Shown: positions 1 to 5,364 of the stretch, in pieces | Numbering within the stretch: the stretch's first letter is position 1 | Layout of the letters: every line of letters begins with the position of its first letter | From: Anaerolineae bacterium | GTDB taxonomy: Bacteria; Chloroflexota; Anaerolineae; Anaerolineales; E44-bin32 | Assembly (NCBI GenBank): GCA_030673735.1 | Contig: DAOVIK010000134.1 | Coordinates: 1-5,660, forward strand | Reading direction: 5' to 3' | Length of the DNA stretch: 5,660 nt | Translations under genes and position numbers: made by a program | Notes under the pieces: generated by a model | Told to the model about the DNA's origin: nothing | What the model saw: the letters and a program-made list of their open reading frames with translations, nothing else | The model's database searches: none

Positions 1-1058
1 AATTCGAGGATCCGCTCTTTGACGTCTTCCAAGCCGAAGTGATCCTCATCAAGCACTTGCCTGGCATTCGCAAGATCGAGATTGTCTTGCGTGCCTTTGG
101 CCCATGGAAGGGATACGAGCCAATCCAGATACGTACGGATCACGCCGTACTCGGCAGCTGCCGTTGGGAGGCGTGAGAGGCGATCGAGCTCGCGCCTCGC
201 TTGTTTCTCGGGCTCTTCCGGCATCTGCGCCGCCTCGATACGTTTGCGAAATTCATCAGCTTCGGCGGCTTGCTCGTCACCCTCACCTAGCTCCCGCTGG
301 ATGGCTTTGAGCTGCTCACGCAGGAAATACTCACGCTGCACTTTCTCGATCTCGGTGCGCGCTTCTTGCTGGATCTGCTGCCCCAATGACAGAACTTCCA
401 CCTCACGACTGAGAAGGTTGTTCAGTTTATCCAGCTTGGTAAGCGCGGAATCAGCTTCCAAGATCTGCTGAGCGTCCTCCAGATCGATAGTCTGGAAGTT
501 GGCGATCGTGTAGACCACCTGAAGCGCGTCGTCCAATGGAAGCACGCTGCCAAGGATCTCGCGCGGGATCGAGGGAGCCATTTCGACGATGCGCTGGAAT
601 TGATCCTTGGCCGCGCGAACTTGCCCCTCGACCTCCAAACCTTCCTCGACAGTCTCTGGACTGAGCGTGATGTTTGCGACGAGATAGGGTTCGAAACTCT
701 GGAATTCCCCGAGTTCAAACCGATCCAAGCCGTACACGATCAGACGGATGGTGCCATCCGGGGCTCGAAACAGCCGGTGAATGGTTCCCACCGTACCAAT
801 GGGATAAAGATCCTCTGGACCGGGAAGCTCAAGCTCGGGATTGCGTGAGGCCACCAGTCCAATCATGCGATTGCCAGACACGACCTCGTCGATCAGCTTG
901 ATCGAACGTGGCTGCCCAATGATGATCGGCACGGCCGTGTTGGGGTAGACCACCATGCCGCGCAGTGGGAGGATAGGAAGCACTTCAGGGATATCGGAAG
1001 CGCGATCCTTCTTCGAGGGCTCAGCGAGCTCCTCGCTCTCCTCCTCAACCTTGATCAT
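1..1058 (-). CDS. lon: ATP-dependent protease Lon (endopeptidase La), N-terminal part, cut by window edge
   Basis: Lon is a cytosolic AAA+ serine protease that unfolds and degrades misfolded and regulatory proteins. The frame is open without a break from the ATG at 1058 to base 1, giving 352 codons. After an acidic leader (residues 4-15) comes the LON substrate-binding domain (about 23-220), with VLPILPLRGMVVYP at 26-39 and a DGTIRLIVYGLDRF stretch at 101-114. A charged helical arm follows (about 215-260), including REYFLREQLKAIQRELGE at 242-259, then YLDWLVSLPW at 310-319 and DHFGLEDVKERILE at 339-352. In Lon proteins this last stretch lies just before Walker A, so the ATPase domain and the Ser-Lys catalytic dyad are outside the window. 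The start is uncertain: the ATG at 1058 has no clear ribosome-binding site, whereas an in-frame GTG at 1088, ten codons upstream, has AGGA ten bases before it; an in-frame TAG at 1101-1103 limits further extension. It follows the Hsp20 gene on the same strand and may be cotranscribed. Family assignment is near certain. Confidence 0.96.
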   Translation of the reverse strand, partial: MIKVEEESEELAEPSKKDRASDIPEVLPILPLRGMVVYPNTAVPIIIGQPRSIKLIDEVVSGNRMIGLVASRNPELELPGPEDLYPIGTVGTIHRLFRAPDGTIRLIVYGLDRFELGEFQSFEPYLVANITLSPETVEEGLEVEGQVRAAKDQFQRIVEMAPSIPREILGSVLPLDDALQVVYTIANFQTIDLEDAQQILEADSALTKLDKLNNLLSREVEVLSLGQQIQQEARTEIEKVQREYFLREQLKAIQRELGEGDEQAAEADEFRKRIEAAQMPEEPEKQARRELDRLSRLPTAAAEYGVIRTYLDWLVSLPWAKGTQDNLDLANARQVLDEDHFGLEDVKERILE

Positions 1059-1171
1059 CGATGAATGTTTGGTGCTGTCCTCATCCACGTATTTCTTATC
1101 CTACATTGCCCATCGCAGACTGTGTGCACCTGCCGGAACCACAAGGCAGCGTTCTGCGAGGCTTCCAACGA

Positions 1172-1558
1172 TCAGTCCGAATCCACACCCTTGACCTTGG
1201 GAAGTGTGATGCGAAGGAAACCATCCCCGTATGTGGCCTTGATCTTCTCCTTGACCACTGGCTTCGGAATTCGCACCTCGCTCAGAAAATCCCCGTAAGC
1301 GACCTCCATCTGATGATAGACCTTCATGCCCTCGGATTCGCGTCGCACACCATGGATCGAGAGAATCTGCCGCTCGATATTTACTGTAAACTCACCGTGT
1401 CGCATGCCCCCTACCTCGACCAACACGATGTAGGCATCCTCATTCTCGAAGACATCCGTGGGCGGGTGCCAAGCGCCTGACTGGTGTTGAACACGCCAAC
1501 CATACTCCACGGCCAGCCAGCGCGGAAGATTCTTGCCGCCTCTCGCTCTGTCGCTCAT
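1172..1558 (-). CDS. Small heat shock protein, Hsp20/alpha-crystallin family
   Basis: This is a predicted ATP-independent holdase that binds unfolding proteins in the cytosol. The 128 residues comprise a short N-terminal arm (1-29) and an alpha-crystallin domain (about 30-121). Family landmarks visible are WHPPTDVFENEDAYIVLVEV (30-49), ILSIHGVRRE (65-74), YHQMEVAYGDF (81-91), the RIPKPV strand (96-101) and GDGFLRITLPK (111-121), matching the usual (N/D)GVLxIxLPK ending. The ATG at 1558 directly follows an in-frame TAG and the next Met is residue 52, so the start is secure although its ribosome-binding site (GAGATAG) is weak. Only seven residues follow LPK, and no I-x-I/V motif, used by many family members for oligomer assembly, is present. 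The usual ELPG turn reads EVGG (48-51). It precedes lon by 83-113 bases, depending on the lon start, on the same strand, which suggests a chaperone-protease stress unit. No CIRCE-type operator was seen upstream. Confidence 0.95.
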   Translation of the reverse strand: MSDRARGGKNLPRWLAVEYGWRVQHQSGAWHPPTDVFENEDAYIVLVEVGGMRHGEFTVNIERQILSIHGVRRESEGMKVYHQMEVAYGDFLSEVRIPKPVVKEKIKATYGDGFLRITLPKVKGVDSD

Positions 1559-1574
1559 CTATCTCGTGTCCGAA

Positions 1575-1742
1575 TCATGTTCCGAATGACCTTCGTGCCA
1601 TTTTACCACAGCGGCCATTTTGAGCCATCTCTGCCACATAGCAATCGGGCCGCTCGCTTTCAGTCCCGCAAGCAGCCCGCAATTTTGAGCCCGGAATTCC
1701 TATCTCAAACATCATCTTTGCGCCGTGCGGGGCCCTCTTCAT
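1575..1742 (-). CDS. Candidate small ORF, 55 codons, unknown function
   Basis: I do not recognise this product. The frame runs from ATG at 1742 to TGA at 1577-1575, between the hydrolase gene (its stop lies 34 bases upstream) and the Hsp20 gene. In favour of translation are GAGGGG six bases before the ATG (plus-strand 1749-1754), the shared strand and the short spacing. The predicted peptide begins MKRAPHGAKMMFEIGIPGSK, is basic overall, has three cysteines (25, 34, 45) and shows no membrane segment or signal peptide. Against it, it overlaps the possible hsp20 -10 box at 1600-1605, contains ATA and AGG codons, and a chance ORF of this size is easy to find. The interval could simply be the 5' region of hsp20. 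Confidence 0.25.
   Translation of the reverse strand: MKRAPHGAKMMFEIGIPGSKLRAACGTESERPDCYVAEMAQNGRCGKMARRSFGT
1600..1605 (-). promoter_or_regulatory. Possible -10 box for the hsp20-lon unit
   Basis: On the minus strand TAAAAT (five of six matches to TATAAT) is preceded by TGTGG. It lies 41 bases before the Hsp20 ATG, giving a leader of about 35 nt. No good -35 hexamer sits 16-18 bases upstream. AAAATGGC occurs twice in direct orientation with a 17-base offset (1621-1614 and 1604-1597), the second copy overlapping this box; that could be an operator half-site pair or chance. Neither CIRCE nor HAIR-type repeats are visible. Confidence 0.35.
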
Positions 1743-1745
1743 AAG

Positions 1746-1761
1746 CGTCCCCTCAGGAACG
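1746..1761 (-). other. Small hairpin after the hydrolase gene
   Basis: CGTTCC and GGGACG form a six-pair stem (one G-U pair) with loop TGAG, starting 16 bases after the hydrolase stop. No T-tract follows, so it is a weak terminator candidate at best. Part of the stem and loop is the GAGGGG ribosome-binding site of the candidate small ORF, so folding would mask it. Confidence 0.25.
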
Positions 1762-1776
1762 ATCCATTTACCTTGT

Positions 1777-2535
1777 TCAAAGCTCGATGGTCATCAAATC
1801 CTTGGCCAGCTCCACCTGGCCGCCAAAGTTCTGTTGAGCTTGCCTTACCAGATCCCGTTCGCTGTGAACTGCAGCATTGGGGTAATGAATCAGCAACAGG
1901 CGTTCTACATCTGCCTGGCTGGCCATCTCCCCCGCTTGTGCGGCACTCGAATGGCCCGGGCTCTCTCCCGAAGCCTCGTGGATCAGTACATTCGCGCCCT
2001 GCGCTAAGCGTCTGATTTCAGGACACGGCGCAGTGTCGCAAGAATATACAATCGCTCGCCCCTGGGAGGGATTCTCGAACCGCAGCCCGATCGTCGGCAC
2101 CAGATGATCGACGGGCGATGCCAGAATCCTGAAATCCTCCCCTTCAACCACTAGCTCGCGTTCCTGCTCCTGCACAGCTCCAAACTCCATGCCGAAGAAA
2201 TCGGGCCATGTCTGCCAGAGGTAGTCGTCCATCATTCGCTGCACTCTATCCACGCAATGCTTCAAACCGTAGATGGGCAGGGGTTGTCGCCGGCCGAGAA
2301 GCCACATGTTCATTAGCAGCAAAGGCACGCCCGCGACGTGATCGGGGTGGAAGTGCGTCAAAATCAGATGCGTGATCTTGTCGAGCGTAATCCCCGCTTG
2401 AGCGAGGCGTACAGTCGGCGATCCCACGCAGTCTACAAGTACAACGCCATGTTTTGCGACAAGCGCCATGTGGGTGTTTTCATGCTCAAGGTCCGGTATG
2501 GCGCTTGCCGTTCCCAGAATGACAAGCCTGGACAT
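1777..2535 (-). CDS. Metallo-beta-lactamase-fold hydrolase, RNase Z-like
   Basis: This is a predicted soluble metal-dependent hydrolase of the MBL superfamily, 252 residues. The opening LVILGTASAIPD (4-15) and VVLVDC (31-36) are typical of the RNase Z/arylsulfatase-like branch. The metal-binding motif is HFHPDH (His61, His63, Asp65, His66). Further likely ligands are His144 in PVDH, the bridging Asp167 in YSCDT, and His217 in LLLIHYP; LIHEAS (184-189) and GHSSAAQAG (194-202) are also family landmarks. All expected ligands are present, so it should be active. It is shorter than tRNase Z proteins of about 300 residues and I see no clear exosite arm, so tRNA 3' processing is unproven. The usual glycines in DCGG and YSGDT are replaced (DCVG, YSCDT). 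The ATG lies four bases after the permease stop, with AGGGG nine bases before it inside the permease coding end, pointing to coupled translation as the last gene of the ABC operon. The substrate is unknown. Confidence 0.9.
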   Translation of the reverse strand: MSRLVILGTASAIPDLEHENTHMALVAKHGVVLVDCVGSPTVRLAQAGITLDKITHLILTHFHPDHVAGVPLLLMNMWLLGRRQPLPIYGLKHCVDRVQRMMDDYLWQTWPDFFGMEFGAVQEQERELVVEGEDFRILASPVDHLVPTIGLRFENPSQGRAIVYSCDTAPCPEIRRLAQGANVLIHEASGESPGHSSAAQAGEMASQADVERLLLIHYPNAAVHSERDLVRQAQQNFGGQVELAKDLMTIEL

Positions 2536-2539
2536 ATGA

Positions 2540-3985
2540 TCAAGCCCCTGACAACAGCTTCAACGCGATCAACGGTGTCAGAAATACCTCTAGCGCCGCG
2601 GCAGCGGCGAGCAATGGCACAACCAGCCCCATAGTGATGCGAGCCCACTGCGCCAGCGCCTGCAGCCAACTCTCGCCCAGAGACTTTCCCTTGGGAGGGC
2701 TGATCAACACCGCTCCCAGTTGAATGATGCTGGCCCCGATCAGCACCGTTGCTGGGATCTCTAGTATAGCGTGTGGCAGAACAAGTGCGGTAAGGAACAG
2801 CCCCACGTTCTGACCTGCCAGCATGAGATTCCCTGCGAAATAGCCGATGATGCCTATAGGCGCCATCAGAAGTATCGTCGCCAATACGCCCACGCTGAAG
2901 ATCCCAACGAGTGTGGTTAGCGCCAACGCGCGCAAATTAGTGCCTAGCACCCACACCCAACCACGGCCGGATAGCATGCCAAAGCCGAGCATATTCTCAA
3001 GCATGCCGTCCTGCAGTCGGTCAAGCTGCAGCATTTCGGAGGGAATCGTGAACTCCCCCGACATGTACCAACCGATCCAATAACCGGCCACCAATGCCAG
3101 CAGCATGAACACCACACCCCAACGTATGCTCCTCAGCGAGAAAGTAAGAAGCCCCTTGTACCATTCACCAATATTGCGCGCTCCCCCTACGAAGTGCTCG
3201 CGGAAGTTTTTCCAGGCCCAGCGCAGATTGATCACGTCGATCTCTCTGCCGAGCAGTTCCTCGCGGTTGAAGACCTTCAGCCCCATGCGGCCCAGCACGA
3301 GCGCAATCACGATCATCCCCAGCACGGTCCACCACAGGACGTTGTAGCGCCCCCAAAACATGATCAGGCTTTCGCCGATGATAAGCTGTGCCACGGGCAG
3401 AATGACGAAGGATGCAAGAAGATTTGCCGCTCGAACCGAGGTCGCCTGCGAAGAAATCACCACCGCAGCGCTGACCATCACCACTGCTTGGGCGGTCGTC
3501 AGCGTGAGTATCTGCAGCAGCAACTGCGGAGGGGGATACCATCCAATCTGGATCGCCAAGCCCACCAGGTATACCAGTATCCCCAAGTAAGCACCCACCA
3601 GGGGCAAGGCCAAGGATGCGAGCATCTTCCCCATGTAGAGCTGCGCGTCGCTAAGCGGCGTGGCCAACAGCGGCTCCAGCGATAGGCGCTCTCGCTCGCC
3701 GGCAAAGCTCTCCAAAGCAACCACCAATGAGATCGAGATTGGGAAGAAGCCCACGACCATAAGCAGGAATGGGATCAGGCGCTCGCCGATGAGCGGCGCC
3801 CCGTAGCGGTTTACAAAATCGACCGCCTGATGTGCGGTGAAGTTCATCAAGATGGGGAAGAACAAGGTGAGGATGATGATCGGCGCGAGAATGCGCCAAT
3901 CTCGCATCTGATCGCGGATCTCCCGCTGCGCCACGACTAAGGCGCCCGCAACCGGACTCAAACGTCGGCTCGCGATTTCAGCCAT
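2540..3985 (-). CDS. ABC-2 type permease fused to a SpoIIM/DUF95-like membrane domain
   Basis: This inner-membrane protein of 481 residues is the likely translocation partner of the adjacent ATPase. The N-terminal half (about 10-235) has an ABC-2/NatB-like layout: a cytosolic lead, a membrane segment near 32-49, another near 70-92, the cytosolic loop ESFAGERERLSLEPLLATPL (92-111) followed by GKMLA, and hydrophobic segments near 122-148, 160-178, 188-210 and 216-232. A charged linker (236-285) contains WAWKNFREHF. The C-terminal half (about 286-481) resembles SpoIIM: a membrane segment at 289-307, then NLRALALTTLVGIFSVGVLA (350-369), a glycine-rich helix near 375-392, and LPHAILEIPATVLIGAS (403-419), the counterpart of the family's PHGxxELPA motif, with LISPPKGKSL after it. 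The frame is continuous, so it is a true fusion and not two genes. The start ATG overlaps the ATPase stop by 8 nt (ATGGCTGA), with GGAG seven bases upstream. Substrate unknown; sporulation is not implied, since this domain is widespread in non-sporulating bacteria. Confidence 0.9.
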   Translation of the reverse strand: MAEIASRRLSPVAGALVVAQREIRDQMRDWRILAPIIILTLFFPILMNFTAHQAVDFVNRYGAPLIGERLIPFLLMVVGFFPISISLVVALESFAGERERLSLEPLLATPLSDAQLYMGKMLASLALPLVGAYLGILVYLVGLAIQIGWYPPPQLLLQILTLTTAQAVVMVSAAVVISSQATSVRAANLLASFVILPVAQLIIGESLIMFWGRYNVLWWTVLGMIVIALVLGRMGLKVFNREELLGREIDVINLRWAWKNFREHFVGGARNIGEWYKGLLTFSLRSIRWGVVFMLLALVAGYWIGWYMSGEFTIPSEMLQLDRLQDGMLENMLGFGMLSGRGWVWVLGTNLRALALTTLVGIFSVGVLATILLMAPIGIIGYFAGNLMLAGQNVGLFLTALVLPHAILEIPATVLIGASIIQLGAVLISPPKGKSLGESWLQALAQWARITMGLVVPLLAAAAALEVFLTPLIALKLLSGA

Positions 3986-4919
3986 GATCCGGCTCCGGGG
4001 ATGCTTCTTCTTCTCCGACCACCCTCAAGTAGACGTCCTCCAGGCTGCGGCCCACTTCAGCCAGCGTCACGACCGGGAATCCGGCTTTGGCCAATCTCTC
4101 CAGCACCAAGGGATTCTGCACCTCCGGCTCAGACGTTCGATAGCGGATCCAATCCTCTCCGTACTCCAGATCATGGACTTCCGAAGGAAGATGCGTTACG
4201 GCACCGTCCACACTGCTCGCCAATCGCAGCTCCATGATTGGATCACCGAGCATATCGCGCTTCAACTCGGCTGGAGATCCCAGCGCCACAATCCTTCCCT
4301 GGCGGATGATCGCAATCGTGTCTGCGAGCTCCTCCGCTTCATACAGATTGTGCGTGCAGACCACGATCGCCCGGTTCGCTGACCGCAGTTTCCCTATCCG
4401 TCTGCGTACCATTTTGGCGCTTGCCGGATCCAAAGCCGATGTTGGTTCATCCAGCAGTAAGACGGACGGCTCGTGCAAGAGCGCCCGCACGAGGGCCAGC
4501 CTCTGGCGCATGCCTCGCGAGTATTCCCCCAGACGCTTCTGGAGAAATTCCGCTAGCCCATATCGCACCGAGAGCTCTTCAATTCGCGCTTGCACATGGG
4601 GAAGCGGTAAGCCATGCACACGACCGAAGAATGACAGGTATTCGACCGCGCGCATGCGAGTGTAAAGGCCATGGTGTTCTGTGAGCAGGCCGATGCAGCT
4701 GTGTACATCATCCGGCTGATCTACGACGTCGAAGCCGGCCACCGACGCCTTCCCGCGGGAAGGGCGCAGGATGGAGGCCAGCATGCGAATGGTTGTGGTT
4801 TTGCCGGCACCATTGGGGCCGAGTAGCGCAAGGATCTCTCCGGCGGATACGCGCAGCGACACTCCGTCCACCGCGACCAGGTCGTCGAAATCCTTGCCCA
4901 GATCATGGGTTTCAATCAA
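3978..4919 (-). CDS. ABC transporter ATP-binding protein (exporter type, NatA/CcmA-like)
   Basis: This cytosolic ATPase of 313 residues should drive the adjacent membrane protein. Visible motifs are Walker A GPNGAGKT (34-41, Lys40), a Q-loop region IGLLTEHHGLY (76-86), signature YSRGMRQR (133-140), Walker B VLLLDEPT (153-160, catalytic Glu158), D-loop SALD (161-164) and switch His190 in CTHN. All catalytic residues are present. The Q-loop position appears to carry Glu81 instead of Gln, a variant I associate with this exporter branch. The signature departs from LSGGQ in the manner usual for the CcmA/NatA group. A C-terminal extension (about 225-313) follows the nucleotide-binding domain and ends in an acidic tail. 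The start is TTG at 4919: AGGA lies six bases upstream, an in-frame TAA lies upstream with no ATG or GTG between, and the N-terminus aligns with family starts (IETHDLGKDF). First gene of the operon; its last 8 nt overlap the permease start. The transported molecule cannot be inferred. Confidence 0.95.
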   Translation of the reverse strand: MIETHDLGKDFDDLVAVDGVSLRVSAGEILALLGPNGAGKTTTIRMLASILRPSRGKASVAGFDVVDQPDDVHSCIGLLTEHHGLYTRMRAVEYLSFFGRVHGLPLPHVQARIEELSVRYGLAEFLQKRLGEYSRGMRQRLALVRALLHEPSVLLLDEPTSALDPASAKMVRRRIGKLRSANRAIVVCTHNLYEAEELADTIAIIRQGRIVALGSPAELKRDMLGDPIMELRLASSVDGAVTHLPSEVHDLEYGEDWIRYRTSEPEVQNPLVLERLAKAGFPVVTLAEVGRSLEDVYLRVVGEEEASPEPDHG

Positions 4920-4930
4920 CGTAGTTCCTA
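4919..4930 (-). promoter_or_regulatory. Ribosome-binding site that fixes the TTG start of the ABC ATPase
   Basis: TAGGA lies six bases before a TTG codon, and no in-frame ATG or GTG exists between the upstream TAA and this point. The leader from the promoter at 4943-4971 would be only about 17 nt, so this site nearly fills the untranslated region. A TTG start may hold ATPase synthesis below what the strong promoter alone would give. Confidence 0.75.
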
Positions 4931-4942
4931 TGCTATCGGCGA

Positions 4943-4971
4943 ATTATAGCAAGCTGGCTTGGCGGCTACAA
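4943..4971 (-). promoter_or_regulatory. Sigma70-type promoter with extended -10, upstream of the ABC operon
   Basis: On the minus strand TTGTAG (4971-4966) and a perfect TATAAT (4948-4943) are separated by exactly 17 bases, and TGC directly before TATAAT gives an extended -10. Transcription would begin near 4936, about 17 nt before the TTG start of the ATPase. The -35 matches only the TTG half of TTGACA, which the extended -10 would offset. This is the clearest promoter in the window and should serve the ATPase, permease and hydrolase genes. Confidence 0.8.
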
Positions 4972-4974
4972 TCG

Positions 4975-5214
4975 GCCATCTTTCCTATGACCGGTGGGAG
5001 ACCGTTTTTGACGATGATTCATATTTGGATTCCACCCAGACCCTTTCGCGACCGCCGGTTGCGCTCGTCCCCGTTCGCTTGTCCTGGCGTACTTCCGGGG
5101 CCCCGCGAAGACGGGGACGTCCATATCCCGGCCCAAGTTGCTCCGTCGTTGGCTCATCGCCTCTCGTATCCCCGGTGATTCAATGGCATAGCGTGGATCG
5201 GTTTTGGAATCATG
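4975..5214. other. Non-coding stretch upstream of the ABC operon
   Basis: Short open frames exist on both strands but none has a family-like sequence, a good ribosome-binding site or coding-like composition. The only structure seen is the inverted repeat at 5066-5119. Together with the bases to 5640 this forms a repeat-bearing gap between the ABC operon and the next minus-strand gene to the right. Confidence 0.5.
5066..5119. repeat. Imperfect 54-base inverted repeat (long hairpin)
   Basis: Arms CGTCCCCGTTCGC (5066-5078) and GCGAAGACGGGGACG (5105-5119) pair over 13 base pairs with a two-base bulge (GA, 5110-5111). The 26-base loop ends in GGGGCCCC (5097-5104), itself palindromic. No T-tract follows on either strand, so it is not an intrinsic terminator. 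It could be a structured RNA, a protein-binding site or a decayed mobile-element end; the sequence alone does not decide. Confidence 0.5.
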
Positions 5215-5351
5215 TCAATTTATGTACCGTAGAGACGTAGCATCCCGCTAAGTATGTGCGGGACGAACTGTGCTACGTCTCTACGAATCAGTGAGGAGGC
5301 AATGCGCGGAGGAGACGATTTATCAATGCATGTACCGTAGAGACGTTGCAT
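5215..5351. repeat. Pair of 29-base direct repeats, 108 bases apart, leading into hairpins
   Basis: Bases 5215-5243 and 5323-5351 match at 26 of 29 positions; the core ATGTACCGTAGAGACGT is identical in both. Each copy supplies the 5' flank and left arm of one of the two hairpin elements below. The similarity extends 14 bases outside the palindromic arms on the left side only, so the repeated unit is larger than the palindrome and has a defined orientation. Confidence 0.7.
5228..5285. repeat. Hairpin element A: 15-bp arms with a smaller inner stem
   Basis: CGTAGAGACGTAGCA (5228-5242) pairs perfectly with TGCTACGTCTCTACG (5271-5285). Inside, TCCCGC (5243-5248) pairs with GCGGGA (5258-5263) around a nine-base loop, leaving a seven-base bulge (5264-5270) on one side only. 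The left arm is thus 21 uninterrupted bases. No T-tract follows on either strand. GTAGAGACG-type palindromes are, from memory, dispersed repeats in some Chloroflexota and cyanobacteria; I cannot confirm copy number here. Confidence 0.75.
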
Positions 5352-5364
5352 GCAACGTCTCTAC
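5337..5364. repeat. Hairpin element B: perfect 28-bp palindrome
   Basis: GTAGAGACGTTGCA (5337-5350) is followed immediately by its exact reverse complement (5351-5364). It has the same arm as element A except for one base pair (T5347-A5354 here, A5239-T5274 in A), and it lacks the 28-base insert found at the centre of A. A perfect palindrome of this length is far beyond chance in a window of this size. Likely a miniature dispersed repeat. Confidence 0.8.

Noticed and set aside
1..5. AATTC at the window start as an EcoRI cloning junction
   Set aside because: The lon frame is continuous up to it and the preceding base is unknown, so there is no evidence for a junction.
1061..1480. Plus-strand 139-codon frame antisense to Hsp20
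   Set aside because: The minus-strand frame encodes an unmistakable alpha-crystallin domain; this is a shadow of it.
3194..3685. Plus-strand 163-codon frame antisense to the permease
   Set aside because: Rich in His, Gln and Arg as expected from the complement of membrane-protein codons; no ribosome-binding site.
4992..5009. Plus-strand hairpin CGGT/ACCG followed by five T residues
   Set aside because: The stem is only four base pairs and no plus-strand gene precedes it.
4959..5240. Overlapping short frames on both strands in the upstream gap
   Set aside because: They cross the promoter or the inverted repeat, resemble no family, and have poor start signals.
5228..5364. CRISPR array
   Set aside because: Only two repeat copies 108 bases apart, each part of a larger hairpin, with no regular spacers and no cas genes.
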